DNA of 16,774 nucleotides from Bordetella parapertussis. GTDB lineage: Bacteria; Pseudomonadota; Gammaproteobacteria; Burkholderiales; Burkholderiaceae_B. Below, in pieces: positions 1 through 7,870 of the stretch. The number at the start of each line of letters is the position of its first letter. Position 1 is the first letter of the stretch. The stretch spans positions 1-16,774 of the forward strand of contig CAMDEF010000063.1 of assembly GCA_945895265.1 (NCBI GenBank), in the 5' to 3' direction. Made by a program: the position numbers and the translations under genes. The notes under the pieces were generated by a model. That model had not been told where the DNA came from. It ran no database searches and saw only the letters and a program-made list of their open reading frames with translations.

Positions 1-464
1 ACAACAAAAGCAAAGCGACAGGCACCAACGAAGGTATCGGTCGTAGTCGTCGCACCAACGCTCAAACTTCCATCCCCGATCCCGTTATAGGTTGATGCTG
101 AACCGTTGACAACGGAAGCCACGCGGTACACGCTACCACTATAGTCCGGTAGCTTATTAATCCCAGATTGCATTGCTGCAATCCGCACAAGCGTCTTTTT
201 TAAAAGCTTGCGATCTAAGGGATGAACTTCTCTATTTCTTAAGAGCCGGTTGTAAATAGCGTAATCGCCCCCGTTTACAAAAAGAAACATGGCCTCTTTT
301 TCTAAAGCACTTAAAGCGCGATTCTTTGCTTCACTTAATTGAAAGGAATCATTGGATATGTGATCTAAAAATTCTGTTGCTGTGTACGCTAGGTCGCCTA
401 GAACAACCTGCCAGCGACCCGCTGTATCTTGCCTCAGTTGCAAATTTTCTATTGAATCTATCAA
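1..464 (-). CDS. Putative ADP-ribosyltransferase-fold protein, C-terminus cut by window edge
   Basis: An open frame starts at TTG 464-462 and runs off the left edge without a stop (154 codons plus 2 bases). The TTG has a good ribosome binding site, GGGAG, about 5 bases upstream, and the first in-frame ATG would be only residue 60. Residues 58-114 follow the layout of the ADP-ribosyltransferase exotoxin/ART family: a helix with EAMFLFVNGGDYAIYNRLLR (57-76), a second helix (83-100), then LPDYSGSVYR (105-114). R114 would be the first catalytic Arg of the R-S-E triad. GATTTTDTF (137-145) may sit where the STS motif normally lies. The ExE motif, if present, is beyond the window. G+C is about 45 percent by hand count, visibly below the genes to the right, which suggests acquisition by transfer. 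No signal peptide is seen. Role (toxin, effector, phage-encoded modifier) is unknown; the family call is from pattern recognition only. Confidence 0.62.
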   Translation of the reverse strand, partial: MIDSIENLQLRQDTAGRWQVVLGDLAYTATEFLDHISNDSFQLSEAKNRALSALEKEAMFLFVNGGDYAIYNRLLRNREVHPLDRKLLKKTLVRIAAMQSGINKLPDYSGSVYRVASVVNGSASTYNGIGDGSLSVGATTTTDTFVGACRFAFV

Positions 465-572
465 CGTGACTCCCAACTTATGTTTTGAATGACATTACGC
501 CCAGTGGTGCTTCGGCTAAAGGCCATTGACTAGAACATACCTCACCTTTTATTCAACAGGCCATGCACCTAC

Positions 573-2060
573 CTACGGCGTTGTGCGTGTCGTTTTCGCA
601 AGCTTCGTCCAAGGCAAGTCCGCCGGATCCGCCGCCATCGGCCCCGCCGCTTTCGCGACCAAAATATGCGAAGCGATCGGTGTGAAGTCGGCTCGAAAAT
701 GATTTGAGCTTTTAACAACTAAAACTTTCATCGTCTCAGGGTGCACACCCAGCATCCGAAATAGTTCGCGATCGAGTAATTGTTTTTTACCACTGGCAAC
801 CGCAACCAACACGCCCTCGATTTCAAGCAAGGCGCAGGCGCCCAGTGTGATACGCGAGCCCGTCATCATTGGCCCTTTTAGCGTGACCTTGCCATCCGAC
901 AGCGCTTTCACTTTGAAAGTGCCTTGCACCGGCGCGTCACTGAGCTGCCCGGTGAAGGTCGGTACCGCTGTCCCGATCGCCGTGGTGATCGAAGCCCCTA
1001 AGCCTGCCTCGTGCGCCATCGTTGCAGCGGCACTATCAAAGAGCAAGCCAAGCGCCACTTTGCCAGGTAAGCGCTTACCTGCCCCCTTTTCAAGTAACGC
1101 CCGCAACAAACCTGTCGTGTTGCTATCTCCCCCCGCACCCGGGTTATCTTGGGTATCCGCAATCACCACTGGTTTTTCGTTCGTTTCACCTAACAAGCAG
1201 GCCCGCTCAACGGCATCGCGCGCCGAGAACATTTCAAGCTTCCACTGCGTGGGTTCACTGACTTGTTTGTACAAGCGTTGAACCGCCGCCTCGGCGCGAT
1301 CCCCATAGCCCCAAACCATCGGCGCGCACTCGGCGATATCTGAGGCCGGAAACGCCATACAGAAACTCAAGCAGGTATCAAACTCACGATCAAGGTCAAA
1401 GATCTCTTCGTAGCGTGACTTAGCTGGCTCAAGCCAAGTGCTTTGTGCGTTAAGAGGAATCAGATAGGGCAGGCGACGGTAGGCCAAGGGCTCTTTACTG
1501 CCACGCTTCACACGTCGCTTCAATAGGGTTGCTGCGAGTTGGCCCGTCGTCGCCATATCGACATGTGGGTAAGTACGGTACGCAGCTAAGGCATCCGCCT
1601 CAGCGAGCATACGGTGAGTCACGTTGGCGTGTAAATCCAGGCTCGCAACGATCGGTAAGTTTGGCCCAACAATCGCGCGTATGCGCGCGATCAATTCACC
1701 CTCGGTGTCGTCGACATGCTCGGCAACGGCAGCACCATGCAAGTCAAGATAAACGGCATCAAAGCCACCTTTGCGAATACCGGCAAGAATTGACTCACTG
1801 ATCCGCTCAAAAGCATCACGCGTGACGTGTGCCGACGGTATCGCGCCACACCAAGACCCAGGCAACAGCTGCCAGCCTTCAAGTCGGGCCGCTTCGATAA
1901 ACCCACCGATGGGGATATTGACACCACGCAAGCTGTCGAGCATCGGTTGGCCTTCAATGAAGGCCGGAAACGATTCGCCTCGATTAAACGCAGCCCAATC
2001 GGCCTTGGTCGGCGCAAAGGTATTGGTTTCGTGCTGGTAGCCTGCGACGTATATTTTCAA
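573..2060 (-). CDS. M81 family (MlrC-like) metallopeptidase/hydrolase
   Basis: A 495-residue protein, the usual length for the MlrC/M81 family, named after the enzyme that degrades linearised microcystin in Sphingomonas. The N-terminal domain opens with KIYVAGYQHETNTFAP (2-17), the hallmark start of the family. It then shows DLHGA (106-110), LDLHANV (141-147) and YPHVD (164-168). D142, H144 and H166 have the Asp-x-His...His spacing expected for the zinc site. The C-terminal MlrC domain follows, with DTQDNPGAGGDSNTTG. The start is TTG at 2060-2058, preceded by AAGGTG at good spacing; the protein aligns with the family from its first residue, so TTG is preferred. No signal peptide is seen, so it is likely cytoplasmic. 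In Burkholderiales such proteins are widespread and unlikely to act on microcystin; the true substrate is unknown. It is 108 bp upstream of the ART-like gene on the same strand. Confidence 0.9.
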   Translation of the reverse strand: MKIYVAGYQHETNTFAPTKADWAAFNRGESFPAFIEGQPMLDSLRGVNIPIGGFIEAARLEGWQLLPGSWCGAIPSAHVTRDAFERISESILAGIRKGGFDAVYLDLHGAAVAEHVDDTEGELIARIRAIVGPNLPIVASLDLHANVTHRMLAEADALAAYRTYPHVDMATTGQLAATLLKRRVKRGSKEPLAYRRLPYLIPLNAQSTWLEPAKSRYEEIFDLDREFDTCLSFCMAFPASDIAECAPMVWGYGDRAEAAVQRLYKQVSEPTQWKLEMFSARDAVERACLLGETNEKPVVIADTQDNPGAGGDSNTTGLLRALLEKGAGKRLPGKVALGLLFDSAAATMAHEAGLGASITTAIGTAVPTFTGQLSDAPVQGTFKVKALSDGKVTLKGPMMTGSRITLGACALLEIEGVLVAVASGKKQLLDRELFRMLGVHPETMKVLVVKSSNHFRADFTPIASHILVAKAAGPMAADPADLPWTKLAKTTRTTP

Positions 2061-2223
2061 AGTTACACCTTACTGACCCGTACAATTCATGCCTGTATTC
2101 AATCGTAAACGGATTTACGTGCTTTTACCTCACAGAATCCGCCAAAAAGTGTTGCCTGACAGCACATAACGCTGACAAGATGCGGCCAACGCACGGGCGT
2201 CCACGCAAGATCAGCCCTCAAAA

Positions 2224-2260
2224 TAAAAAACCGCTCAGGCGGGCGGCGCGAGCGGTTTTC
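2224..2260 (-). terminator. Rho-independent terminator of hppA
   Basis: CCGCTC (2231-2236) pairs with GAGCGG (2250-2255) around a GC-rich 13-base loop. The stem is flanked by A and T runs that extend the pairing. Read on the minus strand, the stem is followed by TTTTTTATTTT, a strong U tract, about 45 bases after the hppA stop. The plus-strand U tract is only four long, so termination of hppA is the main role. Confidence 0.85.
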
Positions 2261-2305
2261 TAAAGCCCTCTACACGTAAGCATGCAGAGGCCAAGCAGCA
2301 AAACA

Positions 2306-4375
2306 TTAGGCCATGCGAACCATCAGCGGCACAATCAGCAACGCCACGATGTTGATGATCTTGATCAGTGGGTTCACGGCTGGGCCCGCTGTATCTTTGT
2401 ACGGATCGCCCACAGTATCGCCAGTCACAGCGGCTTTATGAGCCTCTGAGCCTTTGCCACCATAGTGACCTTCTTCGATGTACTTCTTAGCGTTATCCCA
2501 AGCACCGCCGCCGGTACACATCGAGATCGCGACAAAAAGACCCGTCACGATCGTACCCATCAACAAACCGCCCAGCGCTTTGGGCCCTAACAACAAGCCC
2601 ACTGCAACCGGCACCACCACCGGTAAGAGTGATGGAATAATCATCTCTTTAATTGCGGCAGTCGTCAGCATATCAACAGCTTTATCGTACTCGGGCTTGC
2701 CCGTGCCATCCATGATGCCTTTGATGTCGCGGAACTGACGACGAACTTCGTCAACCACGGCACCTGCGCAACGACCCACGGCTTCCATCGCCATCGCACC
2801 AAACAGGTAAGGGATCAGGCCACCGATAAACAAACCGATAATGACCATATGATCAGACAAGTCAAAACTGATCTTCATCCCTTTTGACTCAAGTTGGTGT
2901 GTGTAATCGGCAAACAGCACCAAGGCAGCCAAACCAGCCGAACCAATTGCATAGCCTTTGGTGACTGCTTTAGTGGTGTTGCCGACCGCATCGAGCGGGT
3001 CGGTGATGTCACGGACTGACTGTGGCATACCAGCCATTTCAGCGATACCGCCTGCGTTATCGGTGATTGGGCCGTAGGCATCGAGCGCCACGATGATACC
3101 TGCCATTGACAACATCGATGTTGCGGCAATCGCGATACCGTAAATGCCACCTAACCAGAAAGCGGCGTAGATTGCGGCGCAAACAAACAATACTGGGTAA
3201 GCAGTCGATTTCATCGACACGCCCAAGCCTGCAATGATGTTCGTGCCATGGCCCTGGCTTGACGCTTGGGCGATGTGTTTAACGGGTGCGTAGTCTGTTC
3301 CGGTGTAGTACTCGGTGATCCAAACGAGCAATGCTGTGAGCACTAAGCCTACAACGGTGGCACCAAACAAGCGCATTTTGGCGTCGGTTTTAAAGCCAAA
3401 GTCAGCCAACGCGTTGTCTGGCATCATCCAGTTCGTTGCAAAGTAAAAAGCAACTAAAGAGATCACACCTGCAATGATCAGGCCTTTGTATAAGGCAGGC
3501 ATCACGTTTTTCATGCCCGGGGTGGCTTTCACAAAAGAGCAGCCAATGATCGAGGCAATGATCGAGATCCCACCAAGCACCAACGGATAAATCACCGCTT
3601 CGGCCGTGGCAACTTTAACCATCATCGCACCAAGCACCATCGTGGCGATCAGTGTGACTGCGTAGGTTTCGAACAGGTCAGCCGCCATACCCGCGCAATC
3701 ACCCACGTTGTCGCCAACGTTATCAGCGATCACTGCAGGGTTACGTGGATCATCTTCTGGGATGCCCGCTTCGACCTTACCCACCAAGTCGGCGCCAACG
3801 TCAGCGCCTTTAGTGAAAATGCCACCACCAAGGCGCGCAAAGATTGAGATCAATGAGGCGCCAAAGGCCAAGCCAATCAAGGGATGCAGGGTTGCCGACA
3901 GATCACCAGTCTTGCCCACTGACATCAAATACATATAAAACAGGCCAACACCAAGCATGCCCAAGCCCACCACCAACATCCCAGTAATAGCGCCGCCTTT
4001 GAACGCAACGTTCAGCGCTTCGTTCATGCCCACGGTCGCGGCCTGCGCGGTACGTACGTTGGCGCGCACCGAGACATTCATCCCGATAAACCCGCAAGCA
4101 CCTGAAAGTACGGCGCCCACCACAAAGCCTACGGCTGTCGTGAGGTCGAGAAACAGAGCGATCAAAATCGCTAGCACCACGCCCACGATACTGATGGTTT
4201 TATACTGACGCGACAGATAAGCGCCTGCGCCCTGTTGAATCGCGTCAGCGATTTCCATCATCTTGGCGTTACCGGTACTTTGATTAAGAATCCAGGACCT
4301 CACTACAAAGCCGTACACGACTGCGAGAACTCCGCAGCCTAGGGCAAAATAGAGGCCCAACTGAATGTTGCTCAT
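2306..4375 (-). CDS. hppA: K+-independent H+-translocating membrane pyrophosphatase
   Basis: A 689-residue polytopic membrane protein of the M-PPase family with about 16 hydrophobic segments. It hydrolyses pyrophosphate at the inner membrane and pumps protons. Substrate and Mg-binding motifs are all present: [20 protein letters not shown] (183-202), EDDPRNP (207-213), DNVGDNVGD (218-226), [12 protein letters not shown] (432-443) and [14 protein letters not shown] (652-665). The motif [10 protein letters not shown] (465-474) has Lys469 and Thr472 where K+-dependent enzymes carry Ala and Gly. In this family that is the marker of K+-independent enzymes, which mostly pump H+. The ATG at 4375 is preceded by AGGAG about 10 bases upstream. 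The gene is divergent from ppa and ends at its own terminator. No internal stop or missing catalytic residue is seen. Confidence 0.97.
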   Translation of the reverse strand: MSNIQLGLYFALGCGVLAVVYGFVVRSWILNQSTGNAKMMEIADAIQQGAGAYLSRQYKTISIVGVVLAILIALFLDLTTAVGFVVGAVLSGACGFIGMNVSVRANVRTAQAATVGMNEALNVAFKGGAITGMLVVGLGMLGVGLFYMYLMSVGKTGDLSATLHPLIGLAFGASLISIFARLGGGIFTKGADVGADLVGKVEAGIPEDDPRNPAVIADNVGDNVGDCAGMAADLFETYAVTLIATMVLGAMMVKVATAEAVIYPLVLGGISIIASIIGCSFVKATPGMKNVMPALYKGLIIAGVISLVAFYFATNWMMPDNALADFGFKTDAKMRLFGATVVGLVLTALLVWITEYYTGTDYAPVKHIAQASSQGHGTNIIAGLGVSMKSTAYPVLFVCAAIYAAFWLGGIYGIAIAATSMLSMAGIIVALDAYGPITDNAGGIAEMAGMPQSVRDITDPLDAVGNTTKAVTKGYAIGSAGLAALVLFADYTHQLESKGMKISFDLSDHMVIIGLFIGGLIPYLFGAMAMEAVGRCAGAVVDEVRRQFRDIKGIMDGTGKPEYDKAVDMLTTAAIKEMIIPSLLPVVVPVAVGLLLGPKALGGLLMGTIVTGLFVAISMCTGGGAWDNAKKYIEEGHYGGKGSEAHKAAVTGDTVGDPYKDTAGPAVNPLIKIINIVALLIVPLMVRMA

Positions 4376-4412
4376 GCTCGAAAACTCCTAAAGTGTGTTG
4401 TCTTAAATCGTT

Positions 4413-4441
4413 TTTATACGCGGCATTAAGCCGTTTGTGAC
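4413..4441 (-). promoter_or_regulatory. Candidate sigma70 promoter for hppA
   Basis: On the minus strand, GTCACA (4441-4436; four of six matches to TTGACA) is followed by a 17-base spacer and TATAAA (4418-4413; five of six to TATAAT). It lies 38-66 bases upstream of the hppA start. This is a match by eye with no transcription data. Confidence 0.4.
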
Positions 4442-4450
4442 ACTGGAAGA

Positions 4451-4465
4451 ACTAGCCTCGCTAGT
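4451..4465. promoter_or_regulatory. Palindrome in the hppA/ppa divergent region
   Basis: ACTAGC, three bases, GCTAGT is a perfect 6-bp inverted repeat near the middle of the 175-bp divergent region. It sits just upstream of the candidate hppA -35 box. It could be an operator shared by both pyrophosphatase genes, but no regulator is encoded nearby and a 6-bp arm can occur by chance. Confidence 0.3.
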
Positions 4466-4550
4466 ATGTCGCAAAACTTAGCTGAGAGGGGCGCTTTGTT
4501 TCTTTGTTAACATTAGGGTATTCACCAATCAACCTGCAGCAAAAATCCTC

Positions 4551-5093
4551 ATGAGTCTTGACAAAGTCAGCCCCGGAAAAAAGCTTCCTGAATCGTTTAA
4601 TGTGATCATCGAGATCTCGATGAACGCCGATCCAATCAAGTACGAAGTCGATAAAGAGTCGGGGGCGATCTTTGTTGACCGCTTCATGGGCACCGCCATG
4701 CACTATCCATGTAACTACGGATACATCCCCAAAACCATTGCAGGAGATGGCGACCCAGTGGACGTGTTAGTGATTACTCCCTTTCCAGTTATCCCAGGCG
4801 TGGTGGTGCGTTGCCGAGCGTTGGGCGTACTTAAAATGAAAGACGAGGCAGGTGACGATGCCAAGTTATTGGCTGTCCCCGAAGACAAAATCTTGCCGAT
4901 TTACAGCCACTGGAAACAAGCTTCGGATATCAACCCGATGCGCTTAAATGCCATTCAGCACTTTTTTGAGCACTACAAAGACCTCGAGCAAGGCAAATGG
5001 GTCAAGGTCGACGGCTGGTACGGGGTTGACGATGCGCACCAAGAAATCCTTGAGGGCTTGGCGCGCTACGCGAAAGAAACTCCTTCGGCGTAA
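4551..5093 (+). CDS. ppa: Soluble inorganic pyrophosphatase, family I
   Basis: A 180-residue cytoplasmic enzyme that hydrolyses PPi to two phosphates with Mg2+, pulling biosynthetic reactions forward. It follows E. coli Ppa (176 residues) along its whole length with an offset of one residue. It has E21, K30, R44 and Y56, the signature DGDPVDVLV (66-74) with metal-binding D66, D68 and D71, then D98, D103, Y142 and K143. All active-site residues are therefore present. The ATG start matches the family N-terminus (MSL...G+xLPE). The ribosome binding site is oddly poor, since no GGAG-like run lies within 15 bases of the ATG. The gene diverges from hppA and converges on the alcohol dehydrogenase gene. 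Confidence 0.97.
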   Translation: MSLDKVSPGKKLPESFNVIIEISMNADPIKYEVDKESGAIFVDRFMGTAMHYPCNYGYIPKTIAGDGDPVDVLVITPFPVIPGVVVRCRALGVLKMKDEAGDDAKLLAVPEDKILPIYSHWKQASDINPMRLNAIQHFFEHYKDLEQGKWVKVDGWYGVDDAHQEILEGLARYAKETPSA

Positions 5094-5103
5094 AACAGGT
5101 CCG

Positions 5104-5137
5104 GCAAACCTGCCTCAACAGTGAAGGCAGGGTTTGC
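5104..5137. terminator. Stem-loop between convergent ppa and alcohol dehydrogenase genes
   Basis: GCAAACC-TGCCT (5104-5115) pairs with AGGCA-GGGTTTGC (5125-5137) with one bulged base and a 9-base loop. It lies 10 bases after the ppa stop and 6 bases after the end of the minus-strand dehydrogenase gene. There is no good U tract on either side; minus-strand CTGTTTTA further on is weak. A bidirectional terminator is likely but imperfect. Confidence 0.5.
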
Positions 5138-5143
5138 AACGAA

Positions 5144-6283
5144 TTACATTGATTGACGCAGCAACGCGGCGTAATCCTCGGCCGTGGCAATGCGTGGATT
5201 TGTCTTATGGCAGTGATCTGCCATCGCACCTTCAACGATTTTGCCAAACATGCCTTCAGTCACGCCCATGGCAGCAAGGCCCGAAGGCAAACCAAGGCGC
5301 TGGTTCATGGCCTTGATCGCGGGGGCAACCTCAGCGCCCTGACCCAGGCCCATTGCCCGCGCTAAGCGGTCAAGCTTTTTGCCCTTTTGCATCGACGCCT
5401 CGCTTTGATTAAACATAATCACCGCGGGCAAAAACATGGCGTTCAGGGTGCCGTGGTGCAGGCGTGGGTTCAGACCGCCTAGCGAATGGCTCAAACTATG
5501 CACGGCGCCCAAGCCTTTTTGAAACGACATCGCCCCCTGGGTTGACGCACTCATCATATGAAAGCGCGCCTCTCGGTCGTGCGGTTGCTTAGTGGCACGC
5601 TCGATGTGTGCCCAGCCGCGCCATAAGCCGTCTAAAGCAATCCCTTCAGCCGGAAAATTCAAGGCCGAAGACATGAACGACTCGCAGCAGTGCGTAATGG
5701 CATCCATGCCAGTCGCAGCAGTGAGCAGCGGGGGTAAATCAAGCGTCAACTCTGGGTCGCAGATCGCCGATCTTGGCACCACATAAGGCGAAAGAATACC
5801 GACCTTGCGGCCGTCATCCAAGATGAGCATCGCGCCACGGCCGACCTCACTGCCAGTGCCTGACGTTGTTGGGATCGCGATCACGGGTGCCGTCGCGGCT
5901 GTGATACGCGCCACCCCACCTTCGATCGCTGCAAAGTGCTTCAAATCGCCTGCGTGCGTTGCCATCACTGCGACGGCTTTGGCCAGATCCATCGCTGAAC
6001 CGCCGCCCACAGCAATCAAGCCGTCAAACTTTCCCTCGCGGTAAATCTTCAAGGCATCGCGCGTGGCAGCCTCTGTTGGGTTTGGAGGCGTCTGATCATA
6101 CACAGCAACGGCCTCAGCGTTTTTTAACTGCGCCAACACCTTATCGATGATGCCCACCGCGCGCACGCCAGCGTCAGTCACAATCATCGGGCGCTTGATG
6201 CCGACCCGGTCGCACTCTGACTGCAACAGCGCCACCACGCCAAAGTCGAATTGAATTTGCGTGATGTAATTGATCAGTGCCAT
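5144..6283 (-). CDS. Iron-containing (group III) alcohol dehydrogenase
   Basis: A 379-residue NAD(P)-dependent dehydrogenase, the normal length for the Fe-ADH family (FucO, DhaT, YiaY, 4-hydroxybutyrate dehydrogenase types). The N-terminal nucleotide-binding domain carries GGGSAMDLAK (93-102) and IPTTSGTGSEV (137-147). The C-terminal helical domain holds the metal ligands D194 and H198 in GMDAITHCCES (192-202), H262 in AVHSLSHSLGG (260-270) and H277 in HHG (276-278). All four expected ligands are present. The ATG at 6283 follows GGAGAA at suitable spacing. It stands alone and diverges from the small secreted protein gene. The substrate cannot be read from sequence: short-chain alcohol or aldehyde, hydroxy-acid semialdehyde, or lactaldehyde are all possible. 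The GGGSAMD form argues mildly against maleylacetate reductase. Confidence 0.92.
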   Translation of the reverse strand: MALINYITQIQFDFGVVALLQSECDRVGIKRPMIVTDAGVRAVGIIDKVLAQLKNAEAVAVYDQTPPNPTEAATRDALKIYREGKFDGLIAVGGGSAMDLAKAVAVMATHAGDLKHFAAIEGGVARITAATAPVIAIPTTSGTGSEVGRGAMLILDDGRKVGILSPYVVPRSAICDPELTLDLPPLLTAATGMDAITHCCESFMSSALNFPAEGIALDGLWRGWAHIERATKQPHDREARFHMMSASTQGAMSFQKGLGAVHSLSHSLGGLNPRLHHGTLNAMFLPAVIMFNQSEASMQKGKKLDRLARAMGLGQGAEVAPAIKAMNQRLGLPSGLAAMGVTEGMFGKIVEGAMADHCHKTNPRIATAEDYAALLRQSM

Positions 6284-6370
6284 GTTGTCGTTCTCCGTTG
6301 TTTTTTAGTAATTGGAAAGATGATAAAGCATCCAGAACGCTTTAGAGCACCAAAACAATCGGAGTGACAG

Positions 6371-6387
6371 TACTCTGCACAAGAGTA
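6371..6387. promoter_or_regulatory. Small palindrome in a divergent region
   Basis: TACTCT, five bases (GCACA), AGAGTA forms perfect 6-bp arms. It lies 32 bp upstream of the secreted-protein start and about 90 bp upstream of the alcohol dehydrogenase start. It could be an operator or a chance palindrome. Confidence 0.25.
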
Positions 6388-6418
6388 GAATTTGCGTTCG
6401 GTTTAAGTGGAGTCGGTC

Positions 6419-6892
6419 GTGGCAAAGATGTTTCGCATCACCCTTTCAGCGGCACTCATGCTCGTCGTAACAGCGGCCTTATCGCCGAGCGACACACAAG
6501 CGCAAAGCGGGCTCAGGTTCAACCCTGGCGGCTTGACGCCGGGCGTGCCGTATTCAACCTCAGGCTCAATTTTGGATTTAATGCCTGCCCCGCCCTCAGA
6601 GGCACCGACGCCAACTGAGCCAGTCGCTGCCAAGCCTGAGTCGGCCGCCGAACCCGCCTCACGCAACTCTGCTACAGCAACCGCCACCACAGCACCCTCC
6701 GAGCAAACGCTTCATCAAGGGTTGTCTCCCGAAAAAGCAAACCCTGCTGCAGGCTTAAGCCCAGCCCGCGGCGCAGCCCCCACCCCGCCACCAGTCAGCC
6801 CTGAGAGTTCGGCTGGTGAGCAAAGCCCGTACCTCGCACCGAGCCCCTACACGACACCCCGCAGCCCCGGGGGCGGCTTAAGAATACGGTGA
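6419..6892 (+). CDS. Secreted Pro/Ala-rich low-complexity protein, unknown function
   Basis: I do not recognise a family. From the GTG at 6419 the product is 157 residues. That start is chosen because TGGAG lies about 6 bases upstream; an earlier in-frame GTG at 6407 overlaps that site, and an ATG at 6428 is also possible. The N-terminus (MAKMFRITLSAALMLVVTAA) is a clear Sec signal peptide, with probable cleavage after TQA near residue 27. The mature part is rich in Pro, Ala, Ser, Thr and Glu, lacks Cys and has little hydrophobic content. It should be disordered, like a periplasmic or cell-wall-spanning linker. The C-terminus is SPGGGLRIR. It ends 2 bp from the convergent gene at 6895. No partner gene is obvious. 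Confidence 0.6.
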   Translation: MAKMFRITLSAALMLVVTAALSPSDTQAQSGLRFNPGGLTPGVPYSTSGSILDLMPAPPSEAPTPTEPVAAKPESAAEPASRNSATATATTAPSEQTLHQGLSPEKANPAAGLSPARGAAPTPPPVSPESSAGEQSPYLAPSPYTTPRSPGGGLRIR

Positions 6893-6894
6893 GC

Positions 6895-7215
6895 TCAGGC
6901 TGAACCAGCTACCCAGTCCGTCTGCCAACCTAGTAACTCGGCCAAACGCGTCACGACCCACCCTGCCTCGCGCACGCTTACCCCAACATCCGCAATCGTC
7001 AGCCCTTGGTAGATGCGTTCAAGCACATCCGTCTCGGTGATACCAAGCTCCCAGAGCTTGGCGTTGGCCTGCTCAGTCAACATGCTGGCCATGTCTTCAC
7101 AAAAATCATAACGCTCGTAGATCACCTCTTTTGTTGCACTGGGCTTGGTGCGCCCCGGTTCAACAAACAACGCAATGAACGAAGGCGGGATGACGATCTG
7201 ATTATCATCACTCAT
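6895..7215 (-). CDS. Small conserved protein coupled to a MaoC-like gene
   Basis: A 106-residue soluble protein starting at ATG 7215-7213, MSDDNQIVIPPSFIALF. A longer in-frame version from 7260 would overlap the upstream gene much more and begin with an unconvincing Cys-rich stretch. The sequence resembles a family of roughly 100-residue proteins that I recall from Burkholderiales, often labelled 'ATPase with chaperone activity'. No Walker motif or AAA domain is present here, so that label looks unjustified. It is largely helical, with a run YERYDFCEDMASMLTEQA (about 48-65) and an acidic second half. It overlaps the MaoC-like gene by 8 bases, so translation is probably coupled. Function unknown. 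Confidence 0.8.
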   Translation of the reverse strand: MSDDNQIVIPPSFIALFVEPGRTKPSATKEVIYERYDFCEDMASMLTEQANAKLWELGITETDVLERIYQGLTIADVGVSVREAGWVVTRLAELLGWQTDWVAGSA

Positions 7216-7672
7216 GGCTGCGCTTGCGCAATAAATACTTTTGCATGCCTTGCATGACAATCACATCGTTCTGATTGCGGATTTCAGAGTGCATGGTCAA
7301 GACACCCGTCGTACGGTTTGGCACCAACTCAGCTACGGTCAGACTTGAGTACAAGGTATCACCGACAAAAACTGGCTGTAAAAATTTGCTGCTTTGTTCG
7401 ATAAAAGCCTTTAACGACTCTTCGACCATGTGCGGAAACAAGCCTGCACCCGCAGCCGTTTGAATCACTACCTGAAACCCGTGCGCCAACATATGCGGCA
7501 TCCCGTGCGCCCGACAGTATTCAAGGTCGTAGTGCACTGGATGGTTATCGCCACTCGCCAACGAGAACGCCGCAAATAACGCATCGGTCATCGTGCGCGA
7601 GGGCAGATTAAAGCGCTCTCCAATCGCAAAGTCCTCAAAAAATCGTTGCGCGCACATTTGGTGTTTGATCAT
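7208..7672 (-). CDS. MaoC-like hot-dog dehydratase/hydratase domain protein
   Basis: A 154-residue single hot-dog-fold protein starting at ATG 7672-7670, with AGGA 6 bases upstream. A TTG start 7 codons earlier is less well placed. FFEDFAIGERFNLPSRTMT (11-29) is the typical MaoC N-terminus. SGDNHPVHYD (40-49) provides the catalytic Asp42 and His47 with the D-x4-H spacing of (R)-specific enoyl-CoA hydratases, followed by AHG (64-66). The second half, SKFLQPVFVGDTLYSSLTV, matches the family's cofactor-binding strand region. It likely hydrates or dehydrates an acyl-CoA thioester, or is a related mesaconyl- or itaconyl-CoA type enzyme. No CoA ligase or transferase is nearby, so the substrate is open. 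First gene of a two-gene unit. Confidence 0.88.
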   Translation of the reverse strand: MIKHQMCAQRFFEDFAIGERFNLPSRTMTDALFAAFSLASGDNHPVHYDLEYCRAHGMPHMLAHGFQVVIQTAAGAGLFPHMVEESLKAFIEQSSKFLQPVFVGDTLYSSLTVAELVPNRTTGVLTMHSEIRNQNDVIVMQGMQKYLLRKRSHE

Positions 7673-7805
7673 TATTGTCCTTTCCTGTTCCAACTAAATG
7701 CCGCGCCTCACCAAACCGAGCGCAGCAGACATAAGCGTAACCGATGGCCAATCCGCACGCTTCGCTGACCGAGTCAAAAAGTATCACCGCAAAAATTTTG
7801 AATTT

Positions 7806-7821
7806 CTTTTTCAAGAAAAAG
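7806..7821. promoter_or_regulatory. Inverted repeat upstream of the RutD-like gene
   Basis: CTTTTTC, AA, GAAAAAG: 7-bp perfect arms in an AT-rich stretch, 50-65 bases upstream of the hydrolase start. It lies in the 198-bp divergent region between the MaoC-like and hydrolase genes. Candidate operator or promoter region; low complexity makes chance occurrence fairly likely. Confidence 0.28.
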
Positions 7822-7870
7822 TAGGCACACTAGGGTCTTGAGCAAATGCGCACAAACGAAGCGAGGCCCT

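Noticed and set aside
847..1281. Plus-strand open frame of 144 codons inside the M81 gene
   Set aside because: Antisense shadow of a well-supported gene; its protein shows no family features and there is no ribosome binding site logic.
573..2060. Reading the MlrC-like gene as a microcystin-degradation system
   Set aside because: No mlrA, mlrB or mlrD genes are nearby and the family is widespread in Burkholderiales; only the family name is supported.
7216..7260. Longer version of the small MaoC-coupled protein starting at 7260 (with two extra Cys)
   Set aside because: This stretch is the other-frame reading of the C-terminal codons of the MaoC-like gene; the ATG at 7215 fits an 8-base coupled overlap.
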